Positions 1 through 12,382 of a stretch of DNA of 64,000 bases are shown here, one piece after another (the stretch's first letter is position 1; the number at the start of each line of letters is the position of its first letter). The notes under the pieces were generated by a model. The model was not told the origin of the DNA and searched no databases. It worked only from the letters and a program-made list of their open reading frames with translations. The position numbers and the translations under genes are program-made. Source of the stretch: Chlamydoabsidia padenii (Eukaryota; Mucoromycota; Mucoromycetes; Mucorales; Cunninghamellaceae); contig JAIWND010000010.1 of assembly GCA_025330725.1 (NCBI GenBank), positions 62,001 to 126,000 of the forward strand, given 5' to 3'.

Positions 1-1352
1 TTTCTTGTTATCTAAACCCCACGATACGACACCTGCTTCCCTATTATGTTGTTGTTGTTGTTGTTGTTGTTTTTTAAAAAAAAAGAGAGATCAGTTCCCC
101 TTCTTTACCTACACATTTTAAAATCCCGATTTACCAGTATGCAAACGGCACGATCCATCGATCGATCTTGATAGAGTCTCTGTGGTCAATGATCCAATTC
201 AAATGAATGATCGAATCTCGGTATCTACCCATGGCATTTTGAATAGAGGATTTGATGAGAAGAATAGCACCCCGTTGGTCATAGTACTTTGGTGCAGGTG
301 TTTGGGGCAGAAGCTCCTTGGTCCGAATATCAAGTTCCATTTGCTCCGCTACGACGATATACGCATGAGCCTTGTCCACCGCCTCCAAGCATTTCTGTAG
401 TTGATCCGGAGTCATAAAGTCAAAGGCATTGTATAAACAAAGGTATTCCATAGCACACACCGTCATATCCATGTCTTGATATCCACTGGCTTGTAATGCC
501 TTGACCTTGCGTACCACATAGTTCTCCATCATCGCTGTGCTGGATGTTTTCGAGCCCATCAGATCGGGTACTTGTGCAAACGCCAGGATCGCCTCGGTAC
601 GGTTTCCCATCATTTCCAAGCATGCCCCTTGTAAGTACCGGAAGATGGCAGGTGACCAGTATCGTTCCTTGTAGAGCATATCAAAGATGTTGGCCGCCTC
701 TTCCCATTCTTGTTGCATCATATGATTGAATCCGATTTCGTAGCTGCACATGTGTAATACTTCTACTTCTGCCCATTCGTTTTTGCTGATTTCGATGGCA
801 TACATGAAAGATTGTGTTGATAGGGTCAAATTGCGCGCTAATCGTGATGTCCGTCCGGCAAAATATAAAAAGAAGGCAGAGTTGGGATATGTTCGCTGAG
901 CATCTAATAGAGTCTATGTATAGCAACGTGAGTATCGACAATCTATGTTATCTTTTTTCAACCCCCCCCCTATTTACCTCGATGGCCGGTTGAGTGTATT
1001 CGTCGGAGAGTACTTGAGGACAAAGAGATGTTAGCACCGTGTAGTAAGCCAGTAACCTATAAAAATCATATCATTAAAGTCTTGTACATGGGTGGGTGGG
1101 GGTTGTAATCATTTGGGTCCTTACATTAAAGATGCCATGGGAGATCGAATACGACGATCTTCTAGACATAACTTCAGTAAAGCAAACCCAAGATGTTTGT
1201 CAGCTTTCCAACCAAAGGCGGATACCACACGAAGGATCTTCTGAGGCAAACTGGCTAGGATCAAATGAACGGTACCAATACTACAAAAAAAAAAAAAAAA
1301 CCAAAATTGTTAGTATCCCTACAATGTAAGAGTTTTTTTTTTTTTTTTTTTG

Positions 1353-1384
<32 letters not shown>

Positions 1385-2792
1385 TACCCAAACTGGATAC
1401 CTGATACGGTATCACGATCGATAAAGTCCCTATGTTCTTGACCCATCCTCTTGTATTCTTGCCATACCATACTGTAACTGACATATGCTATATATACATA
1501 AAAGAGAAAGTAAGATACCATTTAAATATCCCATTGTTTACATTACCTCGACGTAGATTCAAGCCACATTTGATATAATTCATGACATTTTCCTGCAATA
1601 GTTGTAAGATAGCCATCTGAAGACAACATTCAGCCTTGATGACATGGGCACGCAACACACCATTTGGTAAAAAGTCGACACCTTCTTCTTGAATGGATCG
1701 TTTGGTGACAGGTTTTGGGCTTGAAGGTAGACCTGATCCGCTGGATGAGCCACGGGAATACTTGATATGTTGATAGTAACTTGAGACATACGAGACCACC
1801 GAATCACCCACGTTTTTCTTGGTAGCCACATCAATTTGAGCATTGGCCAGACTGTAAGTGGTTGAAAGGACTTGAATGGCGTTTTTTGTTGCACGATCAT
1901 CGGATGTCTATATAATAAAGTAAAAAAGTGGGTGAGTTTTCCTTTTCTTGGGGAGGGGGGAAGGCATTACCATTATAGCTAAGTGGTATATAGAACAGAA
2001 AAAAAAAAAGAAAAAAGAAGATTAGCCTATCTACTTTGTCTGCTTACAATTTTTACCTTTTAAAAACGCCATAGAGCCAAGACCTAAAGCATGTAAAGGT
2101 TCACTAACATTCGAGTTAATATCCAATTTGGTTCAACCCCCTCCTCCCCTTCTATACTTACAATTGAGCATATTTATCAAACAAAGCTTTAGCCTTCATA
2201 AACCGGTTATTGAATAAATGTCGAATGGCACGAAGGATGGGTTCGTCTGTTTAACAAAGAATAAGAGGATCAGTTACCAGTTTGATTTTTTAAAAAGTTG
2301 TATGTTATCTACTGTCTTGCCTGCTTTTTCTTGTTGTCTCGGAGTTAGACTATTAGGTAGTATTTGTTTCAGGTCGATACTATTAACAGAGATGAGGTTG
2401 GCATTACAATCGACACCAAAATCGTCACTTGGTCTTCGAGTGCCCATAGTTGGTGGTGGTGGTGTACCAGGACTAGGTGGCGAGATGTCTTCCAGAGTAG
2501 GTTCAATGTAGTTGGCTTGAGGTATCGGAGAAGGAGGTTGTTCCAATAGTACAGTGACATCATCAGTAGGTTGCTGAGAGGTTGGTTCTTTTTCTTCCTC
2601 ATCTTTGTGAGTTGTTGGTGATTGTGGCGAGTGGGATGGGTCAATAGTCGTTTTATCAACCGAGGATTGGAGTGCATTTATAACCAAACTGAGTTCTTGT
2701 CCATCGTTTTCCAAATCGCTATCATCTTCATCAGATACAGAGTCATCAACTTTCAAAGTGGCCACTTTATTATCTTGTAGAGATTCGGTCAT
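1..2792 (-). CDS. IML2: Iml2/TTC39-family TPR protein, 3' end cut by the window edge
   Basis: The gene reads right to left from ATG at 2792 and runs off the left edge. Exon 1 (about 2290-2792) encodes an acidic, Pro/Ser/Thr-rich low-complexity N-terminus. Later exons give the family core: DEPILRAIRHLFNNRF near 2230-2170, a conserved helical exon at about 1900-1550, a short exon at 1480-1390 (SYSMVWQEYKRMGQ), VHLILASLPQKILRVVSAFG at about 1270-1100, and a long TPR-rich exon at 829-133 ending IVPFAYW before a GTAAAT donor. This pattern is that of the Iml2/TTC39 family. Yeast Iml2 has been linked to lipid-droplet-dependent clearance of inclusion bodies, and animal TTC39 proteins to lipid metabolism; a similar role here is inference. 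The exon 1/exon 2 junction did not resolve cleanly, because the obvious donor at about 2276 gives a frame clash. The intron at 1303-1385 carries the long T/A run listed separately. Confidence 0.8.
1333..1382. repeat. T19-G-A30 homopolymer palindrome inside an Iml2 intron
   Basis: Nineteen T, one G, then about thirty A lie directly beside a splice site of the Iml2-like gene. On the gene's own strand this reads as a T30 tract followed by A19, so the T run serves as the acceptor-side polypyrimidine tract or lies next to it. The two arms could form a perfect A:T hairpin. The lengths may be affected by polymerase slippage during sequencing. Confidence 0.85.
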
Positions 2793-3982
2793 GTCGAAGG
2801 ATTAATTTATAAAGTGAAAGAAAAGGTGAGAGAAAAAGAAATGCGGGGTTGAAAAAATTTAAGTAGTTTTTTCTTTGTGTCACCTTTTTGGTTCCAACAC
2901 TTGAACTAGTGCGTATGCTCAGGTCGTTTGCTCAGATTTATGGTGATGAATAAAGAAGAATGCAGAACTACAACACATACCTATGCAAGCACTTTCTTTC
3001 TAAACTCTCATCAAGTAAGCGTTCCTGGAAAACCTCATACAGGGGCAATGTTGAGACAACGTATTTTAAGCCCCGAAAAAACTGAAAGATACAAGCGATC
3101 TAATCCTGGCCCAACCATGAATTGGGATGTATCTACATCCCTTGCATAGTATAATGACCAAAGTAGGGGATTGAACAAAGAAATACAATGCATGAACGTC
3201 GGAATTTCAATACAAGAGATCCGAGATCAACACTATCGGTCTTTCAATTAGTGTAGGGAATGGAAACCAAACTTTTCCGGGCTTGTGGATACGGTAAAAA
3301 TGTCGCCCGTAAAACTGAATATGTGTTTTTTTTTTTTTGGCATCATCGTATATGAGCATAATCTCATCCGATGGGTAGACAAACATCAATGATGAATCTT
3401 GCACAGTAACCACGTTTTTTAATTACTGTTATGTGTTGTCCCTGATATGAATGTTTCCCACCTCCTTGAGCATTGTAAATGCAAGAAAACTGCTAGACTA
3501 CAAATTTATTCTCCCTGGAATGTCATTGTCGTTTTCGAGGTGTCTCTCATCATACTTGTTATATTTGCATGATGGGCAATATGATCCGGCTCATGATAAT
3601 CCGAAGGTCTTGATTGGCTCAATTGTCTAATGTTCAAACCCCGTCCATCAGGAAGATTCCGTTACTATCTTGAGGTTAAAACAATGAAAAATATGATTAT
3701 AAGAGAGAGAGAGGGAGGGAGAGGTTTACCATACTATTGGAGACATAAATTTGTAATGTCTGGTTTTTGAATAAAATAGACAATCAAAGCAGAGTAGGTG
3801 GAAGAAAGAATTCTGACGAGATCTCGGATGAATTTGGCCCAGTTGATCCTTCTCTGCATACATCGGAGTTCAGGTCTAAAAGTCTCCACGAGGCGAAAGT
3901 GTATAAAAAGCTATCGTTTCTTTTCTTCTTCTTTCTTTTATTATTACTTTTAGACTTTTTTTTTTTTTTTTCAACAAACATA
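2793..3982. other. Divergent intergenic region between the Iml2-like gene and the ABC transporter gene
   Basis: About 1.19 kb separates two divergently transcribed starts. Two minus-strand open stretches (3413-3207, and about 3660-3508, the latter without an initiating Met) look slightly protein-like. They have no recognisable homology and no convincing splice structure, so they are left as possible gene debris. A (GAGA)n purine run lies at about 3702-3722. No RNA gene is seen. Confidence 0.5.
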
Positions 3983-6900
3983 ATGGATGAGAAAACATTA
4001 AAACAGCATGATGACCATCCGATGGTCTACAATTACAATGATGGTCAATCAGCATCGACTGTTGTCCACCAAACAAAGTCATACTTTGGTGAAACTGAAG
4101 GCAACAACGTGGATGTAGAAGGTATATACAGGAAAAAGAAAAAAAGTAACATTTTTAACCGTGTGATTAATGCGATAACCTTTTATCTGACAGCTGCCAA
4201 GCAAGAGTACCAATCACTCAAACGCGAATTGACCCGGATCAGCCGAGCATCGTCTCGTCATATTGGCCGCTTGGAAGAAGGTATCGCCACTTCAGATGAA
4301 TTCAATCTTGATGACTTTTTGAATGGGATGCATGACGAACAAAGAAATTCTGGCCATAAAATGAAGCATTTGGGTGTGATTTGGCGTGATCTACAAGTCA
4401 AGGTAAATTTCAAATCCAGACCAGGTCCATCCATTTTTAACTTTTTCTTTTTCTTTTTCTTTTTCCCTTCCTCTTCCTCTTCTTACATTCATTAGGGTCT
4501 TGCTGCTGATGCTCACACTATTCAAACTGTCTTTAGCTTTATTGGTGGCTTTCTTCAATTCTGGAAATTCTTTGGCGTCGGTGTATCTGGTAACAAGAAG
4601 GACATTCTTCGCAACTTGACTGGATTCTGTAAAGATGGCGAAATGCTCTTGGTGTTGGGTCGACCTGGTGCAGGGTGTACGTCACTACTAAAAGTGTTGG
4701 CAAACATGCGTGAAAGCTTTACTGATGTCAATGGCACTGTCTCATATGGTGGTATCAATCCTCACGTCTTCTCCTCTCAATTCCGTGGTCAAACCTGTTA
4801 TAATCAAGAAGAAGACATTCATTACCCTACATTGACCACTCGCCAAACCTTGGAATTTGCTCTTCGTACAAAAACACCTGGAAAACGTCTGCCAAACGAA
4901 ACCAAGACTGAATTTGTGGATAAAATTATTTACATGCTTGGAAATATGCTGGGTCTTACGAAACAAATGAACACCATGGTGGGTAATGCCTTTGTCCGCG
5001 GACTCTCGGGTGGTGAACGCAAACGGTTGTCTATTGCTGAACAAATGACGACATCAAGTACCATTAATTGCTGGGATTGCTCTACTCGTGGTTTGGATGC
5101 TGCCTCTGCTTTGGATTATGTGCGATCTCTCCGCATCATGACCGATGTGATGCACAAGACAACTATTGCCACTTTATATCAAGCTAGTTCAAACATCTAC
5201 AACCTCTTTGACAAGGTCTTACTTTTGGATGATGGCTACTGTGTGTACTTTGGTCCTGGTGATCTTGCAAAGGCTTACTTTGAAGGTCTTGGTTTTTACT
5301 GTCCTCCTCGCAAATCACTCCCTGACTTTTTGACTGGTCTCTGTAATCCTCTGGAACGTGAAATCAGGCCTGGATTTAAATCAACTGCTCCTAAACATGC
5401 TATTGACTTTCAAAAGGCTTACTATGAATCGGATATTCACTCTAAAATGATGGCGGAACTAGAAGAATACGAACAGAAACTACGACAAGAAAACTATGCT
5501 GATCACTTTAGGGACGCCGTCACTCAAGAACACCAAAAGCACACTCATCACAAATCACCTTATATTGCTTCCTTTTATCAACAAGTCAAGGCTCTTACTA
5601 TTCGGCAATACCATCTTCTCCTCAAGGATACGGAAGCTTTAATCTCTCGATATGGTACCATCTTGATTCAAGGGTTGATCACTGCCTCTTGCTTTTACCT
5701 GCTTCCATCTACTGGTTCTGGTGCTTTCTCTCGTGGTGGGGCTCTTTTCTTTGCTGTCCTTTTTAATGCCTTTGTCTCTCAATCCGAACTGGTGCGTTTC
5801 TTGATGGGTCGACCTATATTGGAAAAACAAAAACACTATGCAATGTTTAGGCCCTCCGCGTTTTACATCTCTCAAGTGGTACTTGATATTCCTTATGCTC
5901 TTGTACAAGGTAAGTGGCGGAAATTGGAATAAATTTATGCCAACTTCTTTTTTTCCTTCTTCTTCTTCTTCTCCATAGTCCTCCTCTTTGAAATCTGTAC
6001 TTACTTTATGATGGGGTTAAACTTGACTGCTGGCCGATTCTTCACATACTTTATTGTGTTGTTCTTCATCAACATGACTATGAATGGTTTCTTCCGATTC
6101 TTTGGTGCCATCACGTCTTCATTCTTTGTCGCTACTCAAGTCGCTGGTATCTGTAAGTATACTTTTAGCAGAGGGTTAAAAAATAATGATCTTATTAATA
6201 ATATTCTATCTTAATAGTACTCGTTGCTCTTGTTGCATACACCGGCTATACTATACCTTTCCGTAAGCAAACCGATGAAATATATGAACCCAATATCTTT
6301 GAAAGAAACTGACTTTTTTTCTCCCATATAATAGAGAAAATGCATCCTTGGTTGTCCTGGCTCTACTGGATTAACCCTATGACTTATGGATACAAGACAT
6401 TGCTAATCAACGAAATGAAAGATCAAGTTTATTCTTGTGATGGTCCTGGAAATGCTGTACCATTTGGTCCTGGTAAGTTTTGTCTCGTGCATATTCAAAA
6501 CCTATCTTGTACTTATTTTTTTTTCTTATTATTAGAATATACTGACTGGAACTACAAAACTTGTACTATGCAAGGCGGTGTACCTGGTGAAAGCTTTGTG
6601 CTCGGTGATAACTATCTACGTCAATACTTGTCCTACGAACCTAGCCAAATGTGGGCCCCTGACTTTGTAGCTGTTATGGGATTCTTCATTTTATTTACTA
6701 TTGCTACTTCTCTGTCCATGGAATATATTGCTGGTGGAAAAGGTGGTACTCTCACTCGTCTCTATTTGCCCGGAAAAGCCCCCAAACCTCGCTCGGATGC
6801 AGAGGAAGATGATCGCCGTCAACGTCAAGCCAAGATTACAGAAGAAATGAACTCAATCTCGACCGGTACGACCTTCTCTTGGCAACACGTGGAATATACT

Positions 6901-8598
6901 GTGCCGATTAAAGGTGGTGAACTGCACTTGTTGAATGATATTAGTGGTATTGTCAAACCCGGCCACCTGACTGCTTTGATGGGATCTTCTGGTGCTGGTA
7001 AAACTACTCTATTGGATGTCCTTGCTCGGAGAAAAACGCTTGGAAAGGTGGACGGCCGTGTCTATTTGAATGGTGAAGCTCTAATGTCTGATTTCGAACG
7101 AATCACGGGCTACTGTGAACAAATGGATGTGCATCAACCGGCGGTCACTGTCCGAGAAGCTCTCCGATTCTCCGCCTACCTCCGCCAGCCTGCCGATGTA
7201 CCGGTCGAAGAAAAGAATGCCTATGTGGAAACGATCATTACTCTTTTGGAAATGGAAGATATTGGCGATGCTCAGATTGGTGATGTTGAAGCTGGATTCG
7301 GTATCTCTGTTGAAGAACGTAAACGATTGACTATTGCTCTGGAATTGGTGGGTAAACCTCAGTTACTCTTTTTGGATGAACCCACTTCTGGTCTGGATGC
7401 TCAATCTTCCTTTAATATTATCCGATTTATTCGTAAATTGGCTGATGCTGGCTGGCCTGTTCTGTGTACTATTCATCAACCCTCGGCCATTCTCTTTGAA
7501 CACTTTGATCATCTCCTTTTACTTGTCCGTGGTGGTCGCACTGCTTATCATGGTGAAATTGGTCCCGATGCTCGTACAATGATCGATTATTTTGAATCCA
7601 ATGGTGGTCCTCAATGCTCACACAGTGCTAATCCTGCTGAATATATCTTGGAAGTGGTGGGTGCTGGTACTTCGGGCAAGGTAACTCAAGATTGGGCTGA
7701 CATTTGGGCGGGATCAAAGGAAGCCTTGGCACTAAAAGAAGAATTGGATCATATCCATGCCACAGCGGATACTTGTCCTGCTAGACACTCTGATACTTAT
7801 GCTACATCTCTTTGGTCTCAATTCAAACTGGTACACAGTCGTATGGCTTTGGCTTACTGGCGGTCTCCTGATTACAATGTAGGTCGCTTTTTGAACGTGA
7901 TCATAACAGGTAAGATAAATGAATCCCCTTTATGATCCGTAAAATAACTCTCTTTCTTTTTTTATTTTATAGCTTTAGTTACTGGTTTCACTTATTGGAA
8001 ACTTGGAAACTCGGTGTCAGATCTTCAAAACAAATTGTTTGCTCTCTTTTCCACCTTCATCATGGCCTTCACCCTCATTATCCTGGCTCAACCCAAATTT
8101 ATGATCGAACGTACCTACTTTCGTCGTGAATATGCATCAAGATACTACTCCTGGTTACCTTGGGCTATCTCTGCCGTCCTTGTCGAAATTCCTTACATCT
8201 TATTCTATGCTGCTGCCTTTATGTGTGGTTTGTACTGGACCGCTGGCATGTCGACTGAACCTCAAGCTGGTGGCTTCTTTTATCTCCACTTCTTGATGGT
8301 CGTTCTCTGGGCTGTCACACTTGGCTTTATTATCGCTGCCATCGCAGAGGTGCCCACATTAGCAAGTGGTATGATGAAGCATTATTACGTTCTCGATATA
8401 TACTAACGACATCTTTTTTTTTGCTCACTATCAATAGTCATCAATCCTCTGATTATATCTGCTCTTATTCTTTTCGCCGGTCTAATGCAACCCCCTAACT
8501 CGATGCCTAAATTCTGGAGTTCCTGGATGTATTGGTTGGATCCCTTCCATTATGTAAGTACTTTTAACAAGGATTGTTGGTGAATGTAGATAGATATT

Positions 8599-8652
<54 letters not shown>

Positions 8653-8999
8653 AGTACATCGAAGGTCTGGCGGTCAACGAACTGGAACATTTGAAGGTTG
8701 AATGTACTGATAGCGATCTGGTGAAATTCCACCCTCCTCCCGGTCAGACCTGCGGCGAATACACCACGGCTTTCTTCAGCAACCCTGCAACTCCCGGTTA
8801 TATTGCCAACCCCGATGCCATGCAGCCTGAACAATGTGGTTACTGTACCTACTCTTCTGGTGAACAATTCTACAAGTCCAACTTTCAATGGGGCGAACGA
8901 TCGAAATGGACCAACGTGGCTATCCTAGCTGGCTTCTTTATCTTTAACGTATTTGTATTTATTTGGCTGGTATACCTGAAGCGTAAAGGTAGACGTTAA
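3983..8999 (+). CDS. PDR-type (ABCG) full-length ABC transporter
   Basis: Ten exons can be placed by eye: 3983-4121, 4194-4402, 4496-5909, 5979-6152, 6218-6262, 6335-6472, 6536-7909, 7973-8368, 8438-8553 and 8655-8999. They give about 1,449 residues, the normal length for this family. The order is NBD1-TMD1-NBD2-TMD2. NBD1 has the degenerate fungal PDR Walker A (GRPGAGCTSLLK, Cys in place of Lys), a full signature (RGLSGGERKRLS) and the altered Walker B (WDCSTRGLDAAS). NBD2 has a canonical Walker A (GSSGAGKTTLLD), a degenerate signature (SVEERKRLTIA) and Walker B LLFLDEPTSGLDAQ. These asymmetric features are typical of Pdr5/Cdr1-like plasma-membrane drug or lipid exporters. The last loop has several Cys, as in relatives. 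Intron 1 is 72 nt with no in-frame stop, so its retention would add 24 residues. The actual substrate cannot be read from sequence. Confidence 0.95.
8601..8648. repeat. (CT)24 microsatellite in the last ABC transporter intron
   Basis: An almost perfect CT dinucleotide tract directly precedes the TTTCTAG acceptor of the last intron, so it acts as an extended polypyrimidine tract. It is a good length-polymorphism marker. Confidence 0.9.
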
Positions 9000-9411
9000 A
9001 TTAGATGTATTATGTAGTTATTATTTGTCCCACTGTTACTATTAATTGTTGTCATCATACGCCCTAATGTACTTTACATTCCCCTCCTCTCTCTCTCTTT
9101 TTTTTTTTTTTTATCTATCAAATAAAGTAATCTATTTTATAAAAGCTTCTTGTTGTATATGTCGTTTACTCGATATGTAACGATATGTAAACTAGATGAC
9201 ACTGACAATAGCTACTACAGAAATTGGATCACCAGGTGATCCACTTGAGTGACAGATAGATGGTCTTTTATACTGATACTTTGTCAAGCGACGTGCTGCT
9301 TAATCACCCAAGTGATAGATTCTATAAGTACAGAATAAAAAGTGATACTAAAGCATACATAGAGGTTATAAAACAAGTTTTTATTGATATAATTGATTAA
9401 CTAGACTAAAT
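9000..9411. other. 3' flank of the ABC transporter gene
   Basis: A CT/T-rich tract at about 9086-9112 is followed by AATAAA at about 9120, a plausible cleavage and polyadenylation signal for the transporter. Short direct repeats of a CGATATGTAA type lie at about 9172-9190. No gene is seen. Confidence 0.5.
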
Positions 9412-10010
9412 CTATACTAAATCAATTCGATCTATAAAGCCCTTGTGTATATACATCAAAGGTGTTCTATAATTTACAGATAATCCAAAAAGAAGATTGT
9501 CTGACCCTATCTGTATACTAGTTACCTTTATCACCAATGTCGTTGTAATCACCTTATCGCTTTGTTTAGATAATCCATCCTGTTGACCGTGTAGCATTGA
9601 AAGTGATAAGTTGGAATCACCTTCTGACGACTATTATCAAGGTGGTACCATTATGACCCATAGAGCTTATTATCCCCAAACTACTCCTTATACCTTGATA
9701 TTCCAGTCAATGTTCAACAGTTGATTAGTTGGCCAAGGTGATAAAAAAAAAAAGAAAAAAAGTTAATACCCCTCTTTTTTGGATTCCTTACCAGATGTTG
9801 AGCATTCCACCAAAGTCGGTATTGAATAGAGACGACACATTGACGTTATGCGATACCCAGTGATCACGAAAGTTAATCATAGGCAATAGTCTAATGTATC
9901 AAAATAAGAATGGTTAATTTAGCTAGTGTAGGTGAGTCGTACCTTTGGTGGCGGGATGGTATACCACTGAAGACAATCCGCTAGACATAGGACGAGGACC
10001 AGGAAGAGGT
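9412..10010 (-). other. Possible small multi-exon gene, unresolved
   Basis: Minus-strand open pieces separated by good splice signals suggest a small gene. A piece at about 9985-9900 starts ATG TCT AGC and ends at a GTACGA donor. A second at about 9893-9795 reads RLLPMINFRDHWVS onward to GGMLNI and meets a GTAAGG donor. A third at about 9630-9412 begins after a TAATAG acceptor and includes MLHGQQDGLSKQSD. The three do not join in one frame with the boundaries I can see, so no product is proposed. An AAATCCCG-type motif at 10150-10158, on the upstream side, is consistent with a minus-strand promoter. It could also be gene debris. Confidence 0.3.
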
Positions 10011-10149
10011 CAAGTTTAAAGAAAGTGAAAGAAAAAGAAAAAAAGAAACTCCCCCACACACTATTTAATTTCCCCTTGTCGGCATTTGTAAATTAGAGAT
10101 TGATGTCTTTTCGCTTCACACAAAGCAATTTAAATCTCCCGCAAACAGT

Positions 10150-10163
10150 GCGGGATTTAAACC
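10150..10163 (-). promoter_or_regulatory. AAATCCCGC motif upstream of the 9.4-10 kb region and of the receiver gene
   Basis: The minus strand reads GTTTAAATCCCGC. A second, imperfect copy (TTAAATCTCCCGC, plus strand) lies 10-20 bp away, making an inverted pair around the sequence AAACAGT. A TGCATGAATG word follows at 10175-10184. This is one of the dispersed motif sites described in the findings. Confidence 0.5.
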
Positions 10164-10400
10164 AACTCAATTTTTGCATGAATGAGGAAAATGTGAAAAA
10201 GAGTGTGTATTTATAACTGTCCCTCGATCTTGAGAGAGGATGAGAAAAAAGAAAAGGTATCGATCTTGACACATGGTGAAAAAGAAGGTTCACTGTCTCA
10301 CAAAGTCTAAAATAAATAAAAAAAAAAAGGCTCATTTAAAGAGGAAGGAAAAAAAAAAAGGTCCCTCTTTCCTTCCTTCTTTTGTATCCACTACTATGCT

Positions 10401-10953
10401 ATGATGTTGGAATCATATACTCCACTTGCTACCACTCTATCAGCACGACCTCTTTCTTCTCTCAAAGTCTTACTTGTGGATGATAATCCTATCAATCTTC
10501 ATTTATTACAACGAGTCCTTTATATGTTCTTTGACATTCAGCATATGGATTTGGCTCATGGGGGTCAACAAGCATTGCATTTGCTCGAACATCAACTTTA
10601 CGATGTGATTCTATTGGATATTGATATGCCGGGATTGAATGGGGTGGAAACGACTCAATTGATACGTAAACAACATTCGATCTCGCCCATACTGGATGCC
10701 AATAAAACCATTCCTATTATTGCCGTCACTACCAGTGATTCCTTAGAAGCAAGGCTCATGTACCGAAAAGTCGGCATGGTAAACTTTCTCCCCTCCCCAC
10801 CCCCTTACCGGGAGTTACCGTTTATACTCAAAAAAAGTTTTTTTATTATTATTATTGTCATATTAGGATGCATGTCTAAGTAAACCAATCATACCAAGTC
10901 AGTTAAAGTCTCAGCTACTTGAACTATTGGAGCCTTCACCCATATCATTATAA
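10401..10953 (+). CDS. Stand-alone response-regulator receiver domain protein
   Basis: Two exons, 10401-10778 and 10867-10953, join in frame across an 88-nt intron (GTAAAC...ATTAG) and give 154 residues. The single domain is a CheY-like receiver with every conserved position visible: the acidic pair in LLVDDNPIN, the phospho-acceptor Asp in VILLDIDMPGLNG, the Thr of AVTTSD, and the Lys of LSKPI, which is supplied only by exon 2. Nothing else is present: no HATPase, kinase or DNA-binding domain. Such proteins accept phosphate from hybrid histidine kinases via phosphotransfer proteins and can act as sinks or signalling partners. The specific pathway is not visible. A second Met one codon into the ORF (10404) is an alternative start. 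Confidence 0.9.
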
Positions 10954-12382
10954 AAAATCATACGCATCTCCTTTATTTTATTTTTTTCTTGTCTATGTAT
11001 ATATATCTCCAAATTCCGATCAGCCCCACTATACCTTCTTATCGTTCTTTTGTATATACTTTCTTTTTGCTTTTACTGTTTTGATATCATTTAAAAATAA
11101 ACTTGTTTATTCCATGTACGAAAAAAAGATGCTCATGTATTGATCAGTTGACAGAAGGAATCTTCCCATGGTATAATAGTCTCGGCCCCCTTTTTTCAAC
11201 TCCAGACCCCATGATTTTAAAGTTTCCTCGCCTGTCCGTTCACCCACCCGAGACCTTTTCGTTTATTTGTTACATCCTTGTGCAAAAATAAGGATGATAT
11301 CGTAATATAAAGTGTCGCTTGACCATATTAAGAGAGAGAATCCCCATTCCTACCAAGCTGTTCCCATGAGCATAAACTTGATCTTCAACATATCTTATCA
11401 TTCCCCGTGAGTTGACCTGATGATTGTCTGGCCCCAACGTTATTTTGAAATCCCGGTCGATGATTGCATGAATGCCTCTCAAACTCCGACTTTTGAAAGG
11501 AAGACAATCTGATCATAGAACCAAGTAAAAAGTGTTACAGAAAATAATCAACTTGATAGAAGAAACATGCTTTGGACCTTTGCCACAAAGTCGAGAACTT
11601 GTGGTGGCAGGATTTGTGCTTGAGTATTGAAACCCCGTTTCTTCTTCTTCCCTGGGGTAAATACTATCAGCGATGTATCAATGTGACCAAGATGACAAGA
11701 GCTCAACAATATTCAAATATAAGTTTGACAAAATTTCATGAACACTTCCAAGGACACTGTGTGCCAACGATATAACCATTGAAGTTCTTGGTTAAAGAGA
11801 GTAACGAAGAAAAGAAAAAAGGAAATCCACTGGGTCGGGGTTTACAAACGTTTGCATTCCCACAACGGGTCTGTCAACCATGATTTTTAAGTACTTTCTA
11901 TCTTTCCCATAATGAACTATACATGACCAGCCAGTGGTTCGAATTGCAACTGTCAAACAAAATTTGGAATCACAAGTTGCATGATACAACGCTAATAAAG
12001 ACTTTGATTGATTCAAAGAACCAAACTATTGCCAGAGTATCAAAAACAGCATATAAAGTATGCATTATCTTTTTTTTGGCCGTTCAGTTCCCAGCTTTTC
12101 AAATTTTGCGCAAGACATTACCTGGTCATGTTGCAACACAAAAACAAAATTACCAGGTTTTGGAGCATACGACGAAAACAGTCAAACAATGGTCGGTGCT
12201 TCAGTAATAATCGTTTATATAATGTTAAACAGAGATTTTATTTTATTTCAAGTTGCTGTACAAGGTGTTTATTTTATTCATAAGTGAGAGATAAAGTTAG
12301 ATAAAGATTATATACAATGAATAAATGGGAATAAGGGGAGTCAACTAGTACTAAATGTGAGAGAGAAGGAGGGGGGGGGGAA
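10954..12382. other. Intergenic, 1.4 kb, between convergent genes
   Basis: This stretch is AT-rich with scattered short open frames in all registers and none with recognisable content. AAATYCCG-type motifs occur at 11011-11018 and 11446-11455, the latter followed by TGCATGAATGC at 11465. An A/T-rich 3' flank with AATAAA-like words precedes the Set9 stop. No RNA gene is seen. Confidence 0.5.

Noticed and set aside
8550..8888. Minus-strand open frame with an (RE)n run
   Set aside because: It is the antisense of a CT microsatellite and of the last ABC transporter exon.
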